This document shows positions 9,733 to 17,743 of a stretch of DNA of 48,790 bases, in pieces (position 1 is the first letter of the stretch; the number at the start of each line of letters is the position of its first letter). A model generated the notes under the pieces. That model had not been told where the DNA came from and ran no database searches. It was given only the letters and a program-made list of their open reading frames with translations. The translations under genes and the position numbers were made by a program. The stretch comes from Spirochaetales bacterium Spiro_03 (GTDB lineage: Bacteria; Spirochaetota; Spirochaetia; Sphaerochaetales; Sphaerochaetaceae), in NCBI GenBank assembly GCA_001603105.1, contig LVBE01000029.1, positions 1 to 48,790 of the forward strand, read 5' to 3'.

Positions 9733-10968
9733 ATGAAGAAAATCGCAATCATCATGGCGCTGAGCCTCGTACTATTGCCGCTTTTGGCAAACTCCGGTGA
9801 ACTCGATGGAATGGTACGTACCAAGGTCGCCTATCGGTTTGACCAGCAGGATCTGCCCATCCAGGAGCAGTTGGTAGACCTCCTCTATACCCACTACAAC
9901 AGCCTTGGGTCACTCTCGGTGCATCCTACGGTTACCATCACACCGAACAAGGGCGCGGAGATCGACCTCAAGGAGGTGTATGTTGATCTGCACTTCGACC
10001 GAGCCGATCTGCGCATAGGCAAGCAAACGATTATTTGGGGAGAAGCCGAAGGAGCCTTCATCACCGACCTGGTCTCACCGAGGGACATGCGATCCTTCAT
10101 CCTTGCAGATTTTACCGAGATCAGAAAGGCGGTGCCGGCTCTGAAGGCCAATCTCTACCTTGGCGATTACACCCTCGAGGGCATTTGGGTCACTCACCAT
10201 GTTCCTTCAACCCTGCCTTCAAAGGATTCACTGTGGGCCCGTAAGCCAAGTATTTCCTTTGCAGCCCCACCCACCATCAACGAGGCAGAGAACATTGGCA
10301 CAGATCTGAAGAACGGTGAGCTTTTCCTCTCTCTTGGAAAGTGGGGTGGCTCGCTGAACTGGACACTCAATGCAGGGACTGCCTATAGCGATGAGCCGGT
10401 GATCACCCGCTTTACGCCAGGGGCGTCTTTCACCATCGACCAAGGCTTTGAGCGCTACTCGTTTGCCGGAGGGAGCATGAGCACCCTCATCGGCTCGGCG
10501 GTGCTGAGGATGGAAGCGGCTGCAGCCTTCAACAAGCCGATGAACAAGATCAATCCAACCCCTCCTCTCCCCTCCATCGCCCTTGAGCGGCATACCCAAG
10601 TGCAGAGCCTGGTAGGATTGGATTGGTCGATGCTAGGGTCACAGTGGTCAGCGCAGTACATCTTCACCTATACGCACGACCATCATGATCAGCTATACAG
10701 CCAGATGCAGATCGTCGACCAGTTCGACCATATGTTCACCCTGCGCTATCAGGACACCTTCTTCGATGAGCGCCTTACGGCAAAAGTCTTCACGTACGTG
10801 GAACTCTCACCGCTGAATGCACTAGTCCGTCCCTCACTCTCCTACTCACTTGCCGACGGACTTCTTGTCGAAGGAGGACTGGAACTCTTTATCGGTGATC
10901 GGCTTGGTACGTTTGGTGCGTATCGCGATAACACCATGGCTTGGGCGGCTCTTCGTTGGTTCTTCTGA
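9733..10968 (+). CDS. Outer membrane beta-barrel protein (DUF1302-like)
   Basis: Signal peptide MKKIAIIMALSLVLLPLLANSG; ELDGMVRTKVAYRF...KEVYVDLHFDRADLRIGKQTIIWGEAEGAFITDLVSPRD pattern; alternating beta strands; C-terminal WAALRWFF. Confidence 0.75.
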   Translation: MKKIAIIMALSLVLLPLLANSGELDGMVRTKVAYRFDQQDLPIQEQLVDLLYTHYNSLGSLSVHPTVTITPNKGAEIDLKEVYVDLHFDRADLRIGKQTIIWGEAEGAFITDLVSPRDMRSFILADFTEIRKAVPALKANLYLGDYTLEGIWVTHHVPSTLPSKDSLWARKPSISFAAPPTINEAENIGTDLKNGELFLSLGKWGGSLNWTLNAGTAYSDEPVITRFTPGASFTIDQGFERYSFAGGSMSTLIGSAVLRMEAAAAFNKPMNKINPTPPLPSIALERHTQVQSLVGLDWSMLGSQWSAQYIFTYTHDHHDQLYSQMQIVDQFDHMFTLRYQDTFFDERLTAKVFTYVELSPLNALVRPSLSYSLADGLLVEGGLELFIGDRLGTFGAYRDNTMAWAALRWFF

Positions 10969-10988
10969 CGGTGCGAGAGATATTTGTA

Positions 10989-11023
10989 TTGAGAGGAGCC
11001 CTTGCGGACTCCTCTCAATTTTT
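10989..11023 (+). terminator. Rho-independent terminator of the RND operon
   Basis: TTGAGAGGAG-cccttgcgga-CTCCTCTCAA followed by a T run; 10-bp stem. Confidence 0.9.
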
Positions 11024-11039
11024 GTCACTGAGTGTGTTC

Positions 11040-12674
11040 TTAGCCAACCAACAAAGCCAGGTCATCCTCCACACTTGTGATACCGGCGATGCCGAACTTG
11101 TCTACCAGAACATTTGCCACGTTCGGGGAGAGGAAGGCAGGTAGCGTCGGACCGAGGTGGATGTTCTTCACTCCCAGATAGAGCAGTGCCAATAGCACAA
11201 TGACCGCCTTCTGCTCATACCAGGCAATGTTGTAGGCAATCGGCAGATCGTTGATATCATCGAGGCCGAAGATCTCCTTCAGCTTCAGGGCGATGAGAGC
11301 CAGCGAGTAGCTGTCATTGCACTGTCCGGCGTCAAGGACGCGGGGAATGCCTCCGATATCGCCGAGGTCAAGCTTGATGTACTTGTACTTGGCGCAACCT
11401 GCGGTAAGGATCACGGTATCCTTGGGCAGAGCCTTGGCGAACTCGGTGTAGTAGTCGCGGCTCTTTGATCGGCCATCACAGCCGCCCATAACAACGAACT
11501 TGCGGATCGCCCCACTCTTGACCGCATCGACGACGGTATCGGCAAGGGCGAAGACCTGGTTGTGGGCAAAGCCGCCGACAATCTCTCCACTCTCGATCTG
11601 TGTCGGGGCAGCGCATGTCTTGGCCAGGGCGATGATCTGGCTGAAATCTTTCTCTTCGCCGATGCCACCTTCGATGTGCGCACACCCAGGATAGCCGGTG
11701 GCTCCGGTGGTGAAGAGTCGGTCCTTGTATGAGGCGGCGGGAGGCACGATGCAGTTGGTGGTCATCAGGATCGGACCATTGAAGGATTCGAACTCCTTCT
11801 TCTGCATCCACCAGGCGTTGCCGTAGTTGCCGTAAAAGTGGTCGTACTTCTTGAACGCAGGGTAGTAGTGCGCCGGCAACATCTCTGAGTGGGTGTAGAT
11901 ATCCACCCCACTGCCCACTGTCTGCTCCAGTAGCATTTCAAGGTCGCGCAGGTCATGGCCACTGACCAAGATACCGGGGTTTTTGCCTACCCCGAGCTTG
12001 ACACGGGTCATCTCAGGATTGCCGTAGGCAGCGGTATTCGCCCCGTCGAGCAACGCCATACCTGCCACACCCCACTTGCCGGTCTCAAGGGTGAGGGCGA
12101 CGAGCTCATCGACGCTCTTATCCTCGAGCAGGGCGCTCAGAGCGCTCTGGATGAAGGCATCGAGCTCGTCGTTGTCCTTGATCAGGTTGTTGGCGTGCTT
12201 TGAGTAGGCAGCGACGCCCTTGAGGCCGTACGTGATCAGTTCCTTGAGGCTGCGCACATCCTCGTTAGTCTCGCTCAGCACACCGACGCTCTTGGAGAGC
12301 TGCTCATAGGAGGAGACATCGGTGTTATTGAAGAGAGCGGCTTCGGACAAGGCCTTGGTATCGCCGAGCTTCTTCAATAGCGCCTCCTTGGCGGCGATGG
12401 TCAATCTGATCCGATCAATGACCTTCTGATCATCGAAGTTTGCGTTGGTGATGGTCTGAAAGAGGTTGCAGGTCACGATATGGTTGACATCGCTGTCCAC
12501 ACGCTTGCCCTCGGCCCTGAGGCAGGTGGTGACCTGGCTCAGGCCCTTGGTCACCCAAATCAAAAGATCCATCAGATTCGAGGTCTCAGGTTGTTTTCCA
12601 CATACACCGACCTTGGTGCAGCCAAAGTTACGCGCTGTTTCCTGACACTGGAAACAGAACATTGAGTTGTCCAT
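11040..12674 (-). CDS. hcp: Hybrid cluster protein / hydroxylamine reductase
   Basis: [34 protein letters not shown] (Cx2Cx8Cx5C cluster motif), [30 protein letters not shown]. Start set at ATG 12674 with AGAGGAG upstream. Confidence 0.95.
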   Translation of the reverse strand: MDNSMFCFQCQETARNFGCTKVGVCGKQPETSNLMDLLIWVTKGLSQVTTCLRAEGKRVDSDVNHIVTCNLFQTITNANFDDQKVIDRIRLTIAAKEALLKKLGDTKALSEAALFNNTDVSSYEQLSKSVGVLSETNEDVRSLKELITYGLKGVAAYSKHANNLIKDNDELDAFIQSALSALLEDKSVDELVALTLETGKWGVAGMALLDGANTAAYGNPEMTRVKLGVGKNPGILVSGHDLRDLEMLLEQTVGSGVDIYTHSEMLPAHYYPAFKKYDHFYGNYGNAWWMQKKEFESFNGPILMTTNCIVPPAASYKDRLFTTGATGYPGCAHIEGGIGEEKDFSQIIALAKTCAAPTQIESGEIVGGFAHNQVFALADTVVDAVKSGAIRKFVVMGGCDGRSKSRDYYTEFAKALPKDTVILTAGCAKYKYIKLDLGDIGGIPRVLDAGQCNDSYSLALIALKLKEIFGLDDINDLPIAYNIAWYEQKAVIVLLALLYLGVKNIHLGPTLPAFLSPNVANVLVDKFGIAGITSVEDDLALLVG

Positions 12675-12769
12675 GCAAAGCTCCTCTGTAGTTGTATTCA
12701 CATCAAACCGGCTCATTGCTCCGGTGTGTCTTCGTATGACTACCCTACCATGAGCCGGACTTGGAGATA

Positions 12770-12785
12770 TGTTGGATTTCCAACA
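12770..12785. promoter_or_regulatory. Palindromic operator, CRP/FNR-like half-site geometry, between hcp and mntP
   Basis: TGTTGGA-TT-TCCAACA: perfect 7-bp arms, also readable as GTTGG-N4-CCAAC, in the divergent intergenic region. Confidence 0.5.
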
Positions 12786-12858
12786 AAGTCTTCGGTATAC
12801 TTGTCACCTGTCCAACGAGTGCGTATACTCAGCCCATATCACACGGATAAGGATTGTC

Positions 12859-13419
12859 GTGACTACTGTTGAACTTTTCATCATCGCCTGTGGTTTATCG
12901 ATGGACGCCTTTGCAGTCTCGCTGTGCAAGGGCTTGAGGATGCGCTCCCATTATCTGGCCAATGGCCTGATCATAGCCCTCACCTTCGCACTCTTTCAGG
13001 CCCTCATGCCAATCATCGGCTGGACGATAGGGTCGCAGTTCAAAACCCTCGTCTGCACCGTAGCACAGTGGGTCGCCTTCCTCATCCTTGTCTCAGTGGG
13101 CATCAAGATGCTCTACGACAGCCTCCTATCCCCCCAAGCGTGTGAGACAAAGCCGCTGAACCGCATCCAGTGGCGCGCTCTCATAGCCCTGGGCATCGCC
13201 ACCAGCCTCGATGCCCTAGCTGTCGGGTTCTCCTTCAGCATGCTGGAGGTACAGATCCTGTCAGCCAGCCTCCTGATCGCAGTGGTGACCTTCTCCTTCA
13301 GCCTGCTGGCACTCGCGATTGGCAATCGCTGGGGCATCAGGTTACAGAAGAAGGCCGGCATGGCAGGAGGAGGGATCCTCATGCTCATCGCCGTGAAGAT
13401 CCTCGTTACCAGCTTCTAG
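12859..13419 (+). CDS. mntP: Manganese efflux pump MntP
   Basis: TTVELFIIACGLSMDAFAVSLCKGL and ATSLDALAVGFSFSML, typical of the MntP/DUF204 repeats. GTG start at 12859 after AAGGA; the longer ORF start is not favoured. Confidence 0.9.
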   Translation: MTTVELFIIACGLSMDAFAVSLCKGLRMRSHYLANGLIIALTFALFQALMPIIGWTIGSQFKTLVCTVAQWVAFLILVSVGIKMLYDSLLSPQACETKPLNRIQWRALIALGIATSLDALAVGFSFSMLEVQILSASLLIAVVTFSFSLLALAIGNRWGIRLQKKAGMAGGGILMLIAVKILVTSF

Positions 13420-14714
13420 GCACTGGTGTCCTCAGGCTCTCCCTTACCCTTCTTCACCTTGCCGATCAAGATGAAGGCGATGAGCATTGAGACTGAGCCG
13501 TAGAGGAAGATCGCCCTGAAGCCGAAGAAGTCAATGAATGCACCGGTAATTGGCGGACTGATGATCGAGGCGAGCTGACTGGAAAAGTAATAGAGGCCGG
13601 TGTAGATACCGACGGTCTGGTAGGTGGACATCTGCCAGAGCATCGGAAAGGAGTTGGTCACCACCGACACCCAGAAGATGCCAAAGAGAAAGAGCAGGGC
13701 CCAGAAGGTATACTGCCTCAGTGCTGCACTCAACGATGCAGTCAGCGGGTCATGGAAGAAGATGCCTGCCAACAGGACCACCAAGATCGACAACGAGATT
13801 CTGATCGTCTTCTTGCGTCCGATGCGATGGGCGACGATACCGCTGGGGATGGCAAAGATTGCATAGGCGATGCCGACCATGCCGGCTGCCAAGCTGGCAG
13901 TCCCACTGCTGGTCTTGAGGATATCCTTGGAGTAGAGGCCAACGAAGGGAAGGATTCCCTGGTAGCCGATAAACCAAAAGAGCAACGCCAAGAGGATGAA
14001 GAGCGCACTCTTATCCTCCTCGGCGAAGATGACCTTCAAGGAGTGGAGGATCGGCTCTTTCTTCTCGCTCTCCTCATGGCCAACCGCCCGCTTCTCCTTG
14101 ATGAACGTAAAGAGCAGGATGACTGCGATGATGACCAACACACCCGAGAGCGGGAAGGCAAGGATTTCTTTGGTCGGCCCAAAGCCCGGTACATTGATGG
14201 GGATGTCCATCAGGCGGGCAAGGCCTACGGTTCCGACGATGGTGGCGATGCCGCCCATCGTGTTGATGACCCCGTTGGCTTCACTGCGCAAATCGCCTGG
14301 GATCATATCGGGCATCAGGGCGACGACCGGACCTCGTACCGCTTGCTTGAAGAGGTTGAGGACAAAGACCAAGACGATCAACATCCACAAGCTGATCAAG
14401 GCAGCGTAGGGGATCAGGCCGAAGGCGACAGCGGTGACCGGCAGACAGACAATGATGAAGGGCATGCGTCGTCCGATTCGGGTGTGGGTACGGTCGCTGA
14501 TAGCACTGAAGATCGGGATCAACAGGATGGCCAAGAGGTTATCTAAGGTCATGATCGCCCCGATGAGCGCCTTTGAATCGATGAAGCGTGCGAGGAAGAT
14601 TGGCAGATACGTGTCGTAGAGCGGGTCCATCAGACCCATGGTGAAGAATCCGAGACCGATGAGGAAGGTGGTGAGGTAGTACCCTTTTAAACCTCGTTTC
14701 TGGTGTGTGGCCAT
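13416..14714 (-). CDS. MFS transporter (SLC45/GPH-like)
   Basis: 12-TM pattern with PIFSAISDRTHTRIGRRMPFI and GIVAHRIGRKKTIRI. Confidence 0.85.
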   Translation of the reverse strand: MATHQKRGLKGYYLTTFLIGLGFFTMGLMDPLYDTYLPIFLARFIDSKALIGAIMTLDNLLAILLIPIFSAISDRTHTRIGRRMPFIIVCLPVTAVAFGLIPYAALISLWMLIVLVFVLNLFKQAVRGPVVALMPDMIPGDLRSEANGVINTMGGIATIVGTVGLARLMDIPINVPGFGPTKEILAFPLSGVLVIIAVILLFTFIKEKRAVGHEESEKKEPILHSLKVIFAEEDKSALFILLALLFWFIGYQGILPFVGLYSKDILKTSSGTASLAAGMVGIAYAIFAIPSGIVAHRIGRKKTIRISLSILVVLLAGIFFHDPLTASLSAALRQYTFWALLFLFGIFWVSVVTNSFPMLWQMSTYQTVGIYTGLYYFSSQLASIISPPITGAFIDFFGFRAIFLYGSVSMLIAFILIGKVKKGKGEPEDTSA

Positions 14715-14826
14715 TGCTAGACTCCTTGCATGTACGATTGGAATCAGTGTACCACAAAAGAACTGACAATGGGGGGCAATTCGTCAGGGACTGGACCAAA
14801 ACCCACCTTTAGAGTACACCAAAGCT

Positions 14827-15876
14827 ATGATCGATACCAAAGAGAAACTGAAGTCCATCCTCTCACTAAGCCCTGAAGAGGAGGCCTTTGACTATACAGC
14901 ACCCGACTCCCTTTCGCTGAAGATCCCCGAATACTTCTTCAATCTCATCGATGCCAGCGACCCTGACGACCCTCTGCGCATCCAATGCATCCCCAATGCC
15001 CGCGAGCAGGAGGCGGAGGCAGGCTCTGGCCTCGACCCGCTTGCCGAGGTCGAACATACCCAGGGCGAGCGCCTCATCCACCGCTATCACAGTCGCGCTG
15101 CATTCTTGACCACCGATGTGTGCGCCATCCACTGCCGACACTGCTTCAGGCGCCGCTTTACCGCCACCGACCAAGGCCCTGCGTCAGATGAGGAGATCGA
15201 ACAGGCTGCCCGCTATGTCGCAGAACACCCCGAGATCACGGAGTTGCTCTTCACCGGCGGCGATGTGCTCTCGCTCAGTGACAGTCGCCTTGAGGCGATG
15301 ATCAAGGCCTTTCGATCGCTGCGGCCCAATCTGGTCATCCGCATCTGTACCCGTATGCCGGCTGCCAACCCACGGCGGATCACAGACGAGTTGGTGAGTA
15401 TGATCAAGCGCCATAATAGTGCTCCCTTCTACCTGATGACCCAGTTCAACCACGGCCGCGAGCTCACCGCCGAAGCAATCGAGGCAGTGGCCCGTTTCGT
15501 CGACAATGGCATTCCTGCCATGAACCAGAGCGTGCTGCTGCGCGGTGTCAATGATGATGTAGAGACACTGGTCCAGCTGTGCAACGCCCTTGTCTTCAAC
15601 CGCATCAAGCCCTACTACCTCTTTCAAGGGGACTTGGTGGCAGGGACTGCACACCTGCGCGTTTCGATCAAGCGGGGCCTCGAGCTGGAAGCAGAACTAC
15701 GCAGGCGCCTCAGTGGCCTGGCTATGCCCACCTATGCAATCGACCTCCCCGAGGGGGGAGGCAAGGTTCCTCTGACAGGCCAGTACCTGGTACGAGAGAC
15801 CGCAGAGGGGGCGTGGGAGTTCAAAACCTGTGAGGGTGAGCGGCGCCTATACCCAGAGGCGCCTACTCTCCGATAG
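14827..15876 (+). CDS. epmB: KamA/EpmB family radical SAM lysine 2,3-aminomutase
   Basis: CAIHCRHCFRRRF (Cx3Cx2C radical SAM motif), ELLFTGGDVLSL, LLRGVNDDVETL, PTYAIDLPEGGGKVPL (PLP-lysine region). At 349 aa it is closer to EpmB-size than to catabolic KamA. The symbol is tentative. Confidence 0.8.
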   Translation: MIDTKEKLKSILSLSPEEEAFDYTAPDSLSLKIPEYFFNLIDASDPDDPLRIQCIPNAREQEAEAGSGLDPLAEVEHTQGERLIHRYHSRAAFLTTDVCAIHCRHCFRRRFTATDQGPASDEEIEQAARYVAEHPEITELLFTGGDVLSLSDSRLEAMIKAFRSLRPNLVIRICTRMPAANPRRITDELVSMIKRHNSAPFYLMTQFNHGRELTAEAIEAVARFVDNGIPAMNQSVLLRGVNDDVETLVQLCNALVFNRIKPYYLFQGDLVAGTAHLRVSIKRGLELEAELRRRLSGLAMPTYAIDLPEGGGKVPLTGQYLVRETAEGAWEFKTCEGERRLYPEAPTLR

Positions 15877-17119
15877 TCTTGAGGACCTTGTTGATCGCCT
15901 CGGTGCGTAGGCGCTGACGCTCAGCTTCGTACTCAGCCTCCTCCACGCTCTTGGTGACCATCTTCTCAACAACGGGAGCCTGGGGTACCACCTGCGGCGC
16001 ACTGACAGCCGGCGCTACTGTCGGAGGCTGGGGAACCTGCTGGACTTGGGCGGCGGTCACCGTCGGTGGGGCCGGCGTGGCAGCTTCAGCAGCGACAACA
16101 GGTACCACCTTCGAAGGCTGGACAGCTGGTGGCTCACTGACAAGAGGCGTTGCAACTGCGCTCTCTGCCTTCAGCGCTCGCTCCATGTCAGCGAGGATTT
16201 CCGGTACCAGGTCCTGGACCACAGCACTGCGATAAGAGCGGTAAAGGTCTACGAGCTCATCTTCAGTGACCACATCGCCAAGAGCTTGGCGCATGACTTG
16301 GATATACGCATCCCGGTTGGCCTCGATCCGTGCTACTGTCGCTTCGACGATGGCGGGTATCTGTGCATCCACTGCCTGCCCTACCATCCGGTCGATGTCG
16401 ACGGTATCAAGGGCAGCGGTGGTGACGACCGTGCTCCTGGACACATTGGCGATCTGGGCAGTTAGCTCCGCCTTCAGTGCATTGATCGCCGCCTCGTTGG
16501 CCCGGGTGACCGATGAGAGGTCAACCTGGGACGCAATGGCACGGATGAAGGAGGCGTCACTGCTGAGATCGGCGGTGACTGAGCGCCTGATGGCTGGCTG
16601 GATTTCATTACGAAGGGCCACTGTGTCGATCTTCTTACTCACCGCTCCAACGAAGGCAGTGTCGGCGAGCAGAGCACGTTGCACCGCTGCCTGCACCTGT
16701 TGTCCGATCGCTGTGGTATCGATCTGCCGGCTCACCTCCGATACGAACGCTTTGTCAGCGAGTAGCGCCGAGCGGATCGCCGGCTGTAGGTCGGCCTGCA
16801 ATGCCTTGGTGTCCACACGCTCAACCTCGGTTCTGACAAACGCCGGATCTGCAAGCAACTCAGCCTTCAGGGCCGCCTTGATGGACGGCTCAAGGTCGCG
16901 TTTGAGCTCCTTGACGAGGTTTGTGGTGTCGATGAGGTCCTCGGCCTTTGGCTTTCTCAACGGTTCGGCGATTTCCATCAAAGGCAGGCTCTGGCGGATT
17001 CTAGCCTGCCGGAGCAGATCATCCGACACACCTGGGCGCAGATACCACAGCCCTGCGAAGACAAAGAGTGTCACGACGATGGTGATGACCAGCAAATTGA
17101 TCCGTACCGATTTCTTCAT
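15863..17119 (-). CDS. Membrane-anchored protein with internal repeats, coiled-coil and Pro/Ala/Val linker; function unknown
   Basis: Single N-terminal TM (INLLVITIVVTLFVFAGLWYL), four related 31-39 aa repeats with LLAD.AFV and DT.AL signatures, then a PVVAAEAATPAPPTVTAAQVQQVPQPPTVAPAV linker. It starts 24 nt after coaE. Confidence 0.8.
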   Translation of the reverse strand: MKKSVRINLLVITIVVTLFVFAGLWYLRPGVSDDLLRQARIRQSLPLMEIAEPLRKPKAEDLIDTTNLVKELKRDLEPSIKAALKAELLADPAFVRTEVERVDTKALQADLQPAIRSALLADKAFVSEVSRQIDTTAIGQQVQAAVQRALLADTAFVGAVSKKIDTVALRNEIQPAIRRSVTADLSSDASFIRAIASQVDLSSVTRANEAAINALKAELTAQIANVSRSTVVTTAALDTVDIDRMVGQAVDAQIPAIVEATVARIEANRDAYIQVMRQALGDVVTEDELVDLYRSYRSAVVQDLVPEILADMERALKAESAVATPLVSEPPAVQPSKVVPVVAAEAATPAPPTVTAAQVQQVPQPPTVAPAVSAPQVVPQAPVVEKMVTKSVEEAEYEAERQRLRTEAINKVLKTIGE

Positions 17120-17143
17120 TTCAAACCCTCTTGCATCTAGATT

Positions 17144-17743
17144 TCAACGCTCAGCTGAAATATCTATCCCTATCGTATCACAATAGTTTGCCACTTGTCG
17201 ATGAATTATCGTACGCGAACGGCCATTGTGGAAGACCTTGACCTTGGTCTGTCCTTTAATCAGGCCCACTCGAATGTCTTTCTGGGCACTATTGCGCACC
17301 CAAAAGGCAGACCAGGTGAGGCCCTGGCGTGCTCTACAGCGCCTGTAGCGCACCAACAAGGGTGCCTTTATGAAGACGACGCGGTCACACAATTCAACCA
17401 ATCCCATCCGATAGAGCAGCGCTGCATTGATCACCACCAGAGCCTTCGTGCTCAACGCGATGATCTGTCTACACGCCTGGACCATCGCCGGGTGCACGAT
17501 GGCCTCCAAAGCCTGAAGCGCGTCACGATCGGCGAAGACGATCGCACCCAGGCGCGCGCGGTCGATAGCACCATCGGTGAGGATCGAAGAGCCGAAGTGT
17601 CGCACCACTGCCTCCTGCTGCTGTTCCAACACCTGATGGCCCAGAAGGTCAACGTCGATGATCTGGGCCCCCATCTGCTCAAAGCACTGGGCGTATTGGT
17701 TCTTTCCGGCGCATACCTTGCCACTCAAGCCAATGACGATCAT
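17144..17743 (-). CDS. coaE: Dephospho-CoA kinase
   Basis: MIVIGLSGKVCAGKNQYAQCFEQMGAQIIDVDLLGHQVL and VVFIKAPLLVRYRRCRAR. The start overlaps the polA stop as TGATG. Confidence 0.88.
   Translation of the reverse strand: MIVIGLSGKVCAGKNQYAQCFEQMGAQIIDVDLLGHQVLEQQQEAVVRHFGSSILTDGAIDRARLGAIVFADRDALQALEAIVHPAMVQACRQIIALSTKALVVINAALLYRMGLVELCDRVVFIKAPLLVRYRRCRARQGLTWSAFWVRNSAQKDIRVGLIKGQTKVKVFHNGRSRTIIHRQVANYCDTIGIDISAER

Noticed and set aside
12675-12858. Possible yybP-ykoY manganese riboswitch before mntP
   Set aside because: I could not find the conserved motif; the leader is short.
13752-14546. 264-aa acidic plus-strand ORF
   Set aside because: Antisense to the MFS gene; charged low-complexity composition is the expected shadow of a hydrophobic membrane protein.
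14715-14826. Possible lysine riboswitch upstream of the KamA/EpmB-like gene
   Set aside because: The intergenic region is only about 110 nt and shared with a divergent gene; no L-box-like structure recognised.
16266-17186. 306-aa plus-strand ORF
   Set aside because: Antisense to the repeat protein, which has a TM segment, clean operon context and interpretable repeats; the plus ORF mirrors those repeats.
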